Source of the DNA: Anaerolineae bacterium | GTDB taxonomy: Bacteria > Chloroflexota > Anaerolineae > Anaerolineales > Anaerolineaceae | NCBI GenBank assembly: GCA_013314735.1 | Contig: JABUFD010000001.1 | Location: 620,001 to 684,000 of the forward strand | Reading direction: 5' to 3' | Length of the DNA: 64,000 nucleotides | In this document: in pieces, positions 63,541 to 64,000 of the stretch | Layout: each line of letters begins with the position of its first letter | Position numbering within the stretch: the first letter of the stretch is position 1 | Program-made: the position numbers and the translations under genes | Notes under the pieces: model-generated | Told to the model about the DNA's origin: nothing | Databases searched by the model: none | What the model saw: only the letters and a program-made list of their open reading frames with translations

Positions 63541-64000
63541 ATGAGTATACCGAGAAATGAATATCCCCGCCCCCAATTTGCCAGGACTGATTGGCTGTGT
63601 TTAAATGGTGAGTGGGAGTTTGAAATTGATGCCGGAGATAGCGGTAAGGAGCGTGGTTTACTCGCCCGAAAACTGACCCAGATCATCACCGTACCCTTTT
63701 GTCCGGAAAGCGAATTATCAGGGATCGGTCATGTCGATTTTATGAATGTGGTCTGGTACCGAAAACGGGTGATGGTGCCGGCGGAATGGGCGGGGCGGCA
63801 GGTGCTGCTGCACTTCCAGGCAGTCGATTATGATGCCACTGTGTGGGTAGACGGGGAAGAATTGGTTCGTCATCGTGGCGGTTCGACACCATTCACCGTG
63901 AACCTGGGCAGTTGTGCCGGGAACGAGGTTGAGATCGTAGTACGCGCACGTGACTTTCAACAGGAGTTAAAACCACAGGGAAAACAGTCGCGGCTGTACC
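63541..64000 (+). CDS. Glycoside hydrolase family 2 protein (beta-galactosidase/glucuronidase type), 5' part
   Basis: Only the first 153 codons lie in the window; the frame stays open to the edge. The sequence is the GH2 N-terminal sugar-binding beta-sandwich: PRPQFARTDWLCLNGEWEFE at the start, the conserved WYRKRV, and the segment LHFQAVDYDATVWVDGEELVRHRGGSTPF. Catalytic residues would lie further on. No signal peptide is seen, so the enzyme is probably cytoplasmic and acts on imported oligosaccharides. GAGGAG lies 5 bp before the ATG. Confidence 0.92.
   Translation, partial: MSIPRNEYPRPQFARTDWLCLNGEWEFEIDAGDSGKERGLLARKLTQIITVPFCPESELSGIGHVDFMNVVWYRKRVMVPAEWAGRQVLLHFQAVDYDATVWVDGEELVRHRGGSTPFTVNLGSCAGNEVEIVVRARDFQQELKPQGKQSRLY

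Overview
This is bacterial chromosomal DNA with about 57 protein genes, one tRNA and the RNase P RNA, packed densely on both strands. The Thr/Pro-rich linkers on LysM proteins, the RicT-like PSP1 protein, the Mrp ATPase, the BMP-type nucleoside importer, the orphan hydrogenase maturation cluster and the many TATAAT/TACAAT -10 boxes suggest an anaerobic Chloroflexota bacterium of the Anaerolineae type. That placement is an inference from protein style and was not tested by a search.

Layout. 1-5.5 kb: pyruvate kinase, then a minus-strand run of M20 amidohydrolase, PSP1/RicT-like protein, Mrp ATPase and a small four-cysteine protein. 5.5-10 kb: HAD phosphatase, L,D-transpeptidase, HemW-like radical SAM protein, zinc-ribbon/LysM membrane protein. 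10-16.3 kb: SDR plus FAD flavoprotein pair, GT-B glycosyltransferase, Tex. 16.4-22.9 kb: complete hypABFCDE set plus an M52 hydrogenase protease, with no hydrogenase subunits in the window. 23-25.6 kb: HExxH protein, cold-shock protein, L-rhamnose isomerase. 25.6-30.8 kb: a more AT-rich module in which a PepSY protein, a Pro-rich anchored protein, ApbE and a haem-binding ferric-reductase-like protein form one operon, divergent from a response regulator and histidine kinase. 30.8-39.2 kb: rnpB, small helical protein, GDPD, MutL, GAF kinase with a receiver-CpaE fusion, TilS, degenerate tyrosine recombinase. 39.3-45.7 kb: LCP enzyme, LysM protein, 7TM coiled-coil protein, tRNA-Leu, FtsB-like protein, UDP-glucose dehydrogenase. 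45.9-46.8 kb: FolD, apparently with a CTG start. 46.9-59.6 kb: a purine salvage/degradation region (8-oxoguanine deaminase, adenine deaminase, GntR regulator, YgeY, YgeW, carbamate kinase) followed by a BMP-family nucleoside ABC importer. 59.7-63.4 kb: threonine-synthase-like enzyme, GT2 glycosyltransferase and a second fold-type II PLP enzyme. The window ends inside a glycoside hydrolase family 2 gene.

How the genes connect. The clearest regulatory signal is a 13-bp palindrome, ATTGTC-N-GACAAT, found at the -35 box in front of the deaminase operon and again in front of the threonine-synthase-like operon. It is probably the operator of the GntR protein encoded with the deaminases, and it would place the two PLP enzymes in the same regulon as purine catabolism. 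The second signal is the intergenic region between the PepSY operon and its two-component system. Both divergent promoters carry TTCCAA at -35 with the same 17-bp spacer, inside repeats of ATTTCCAAT, which suggests the response regulator controls both sides. That module (double PepSY protein with a poly-Asp tail, haem membrane protein, flavin transferase, kinase with an acidic sensor loop) is the best candidate for an undescribed system in this window.
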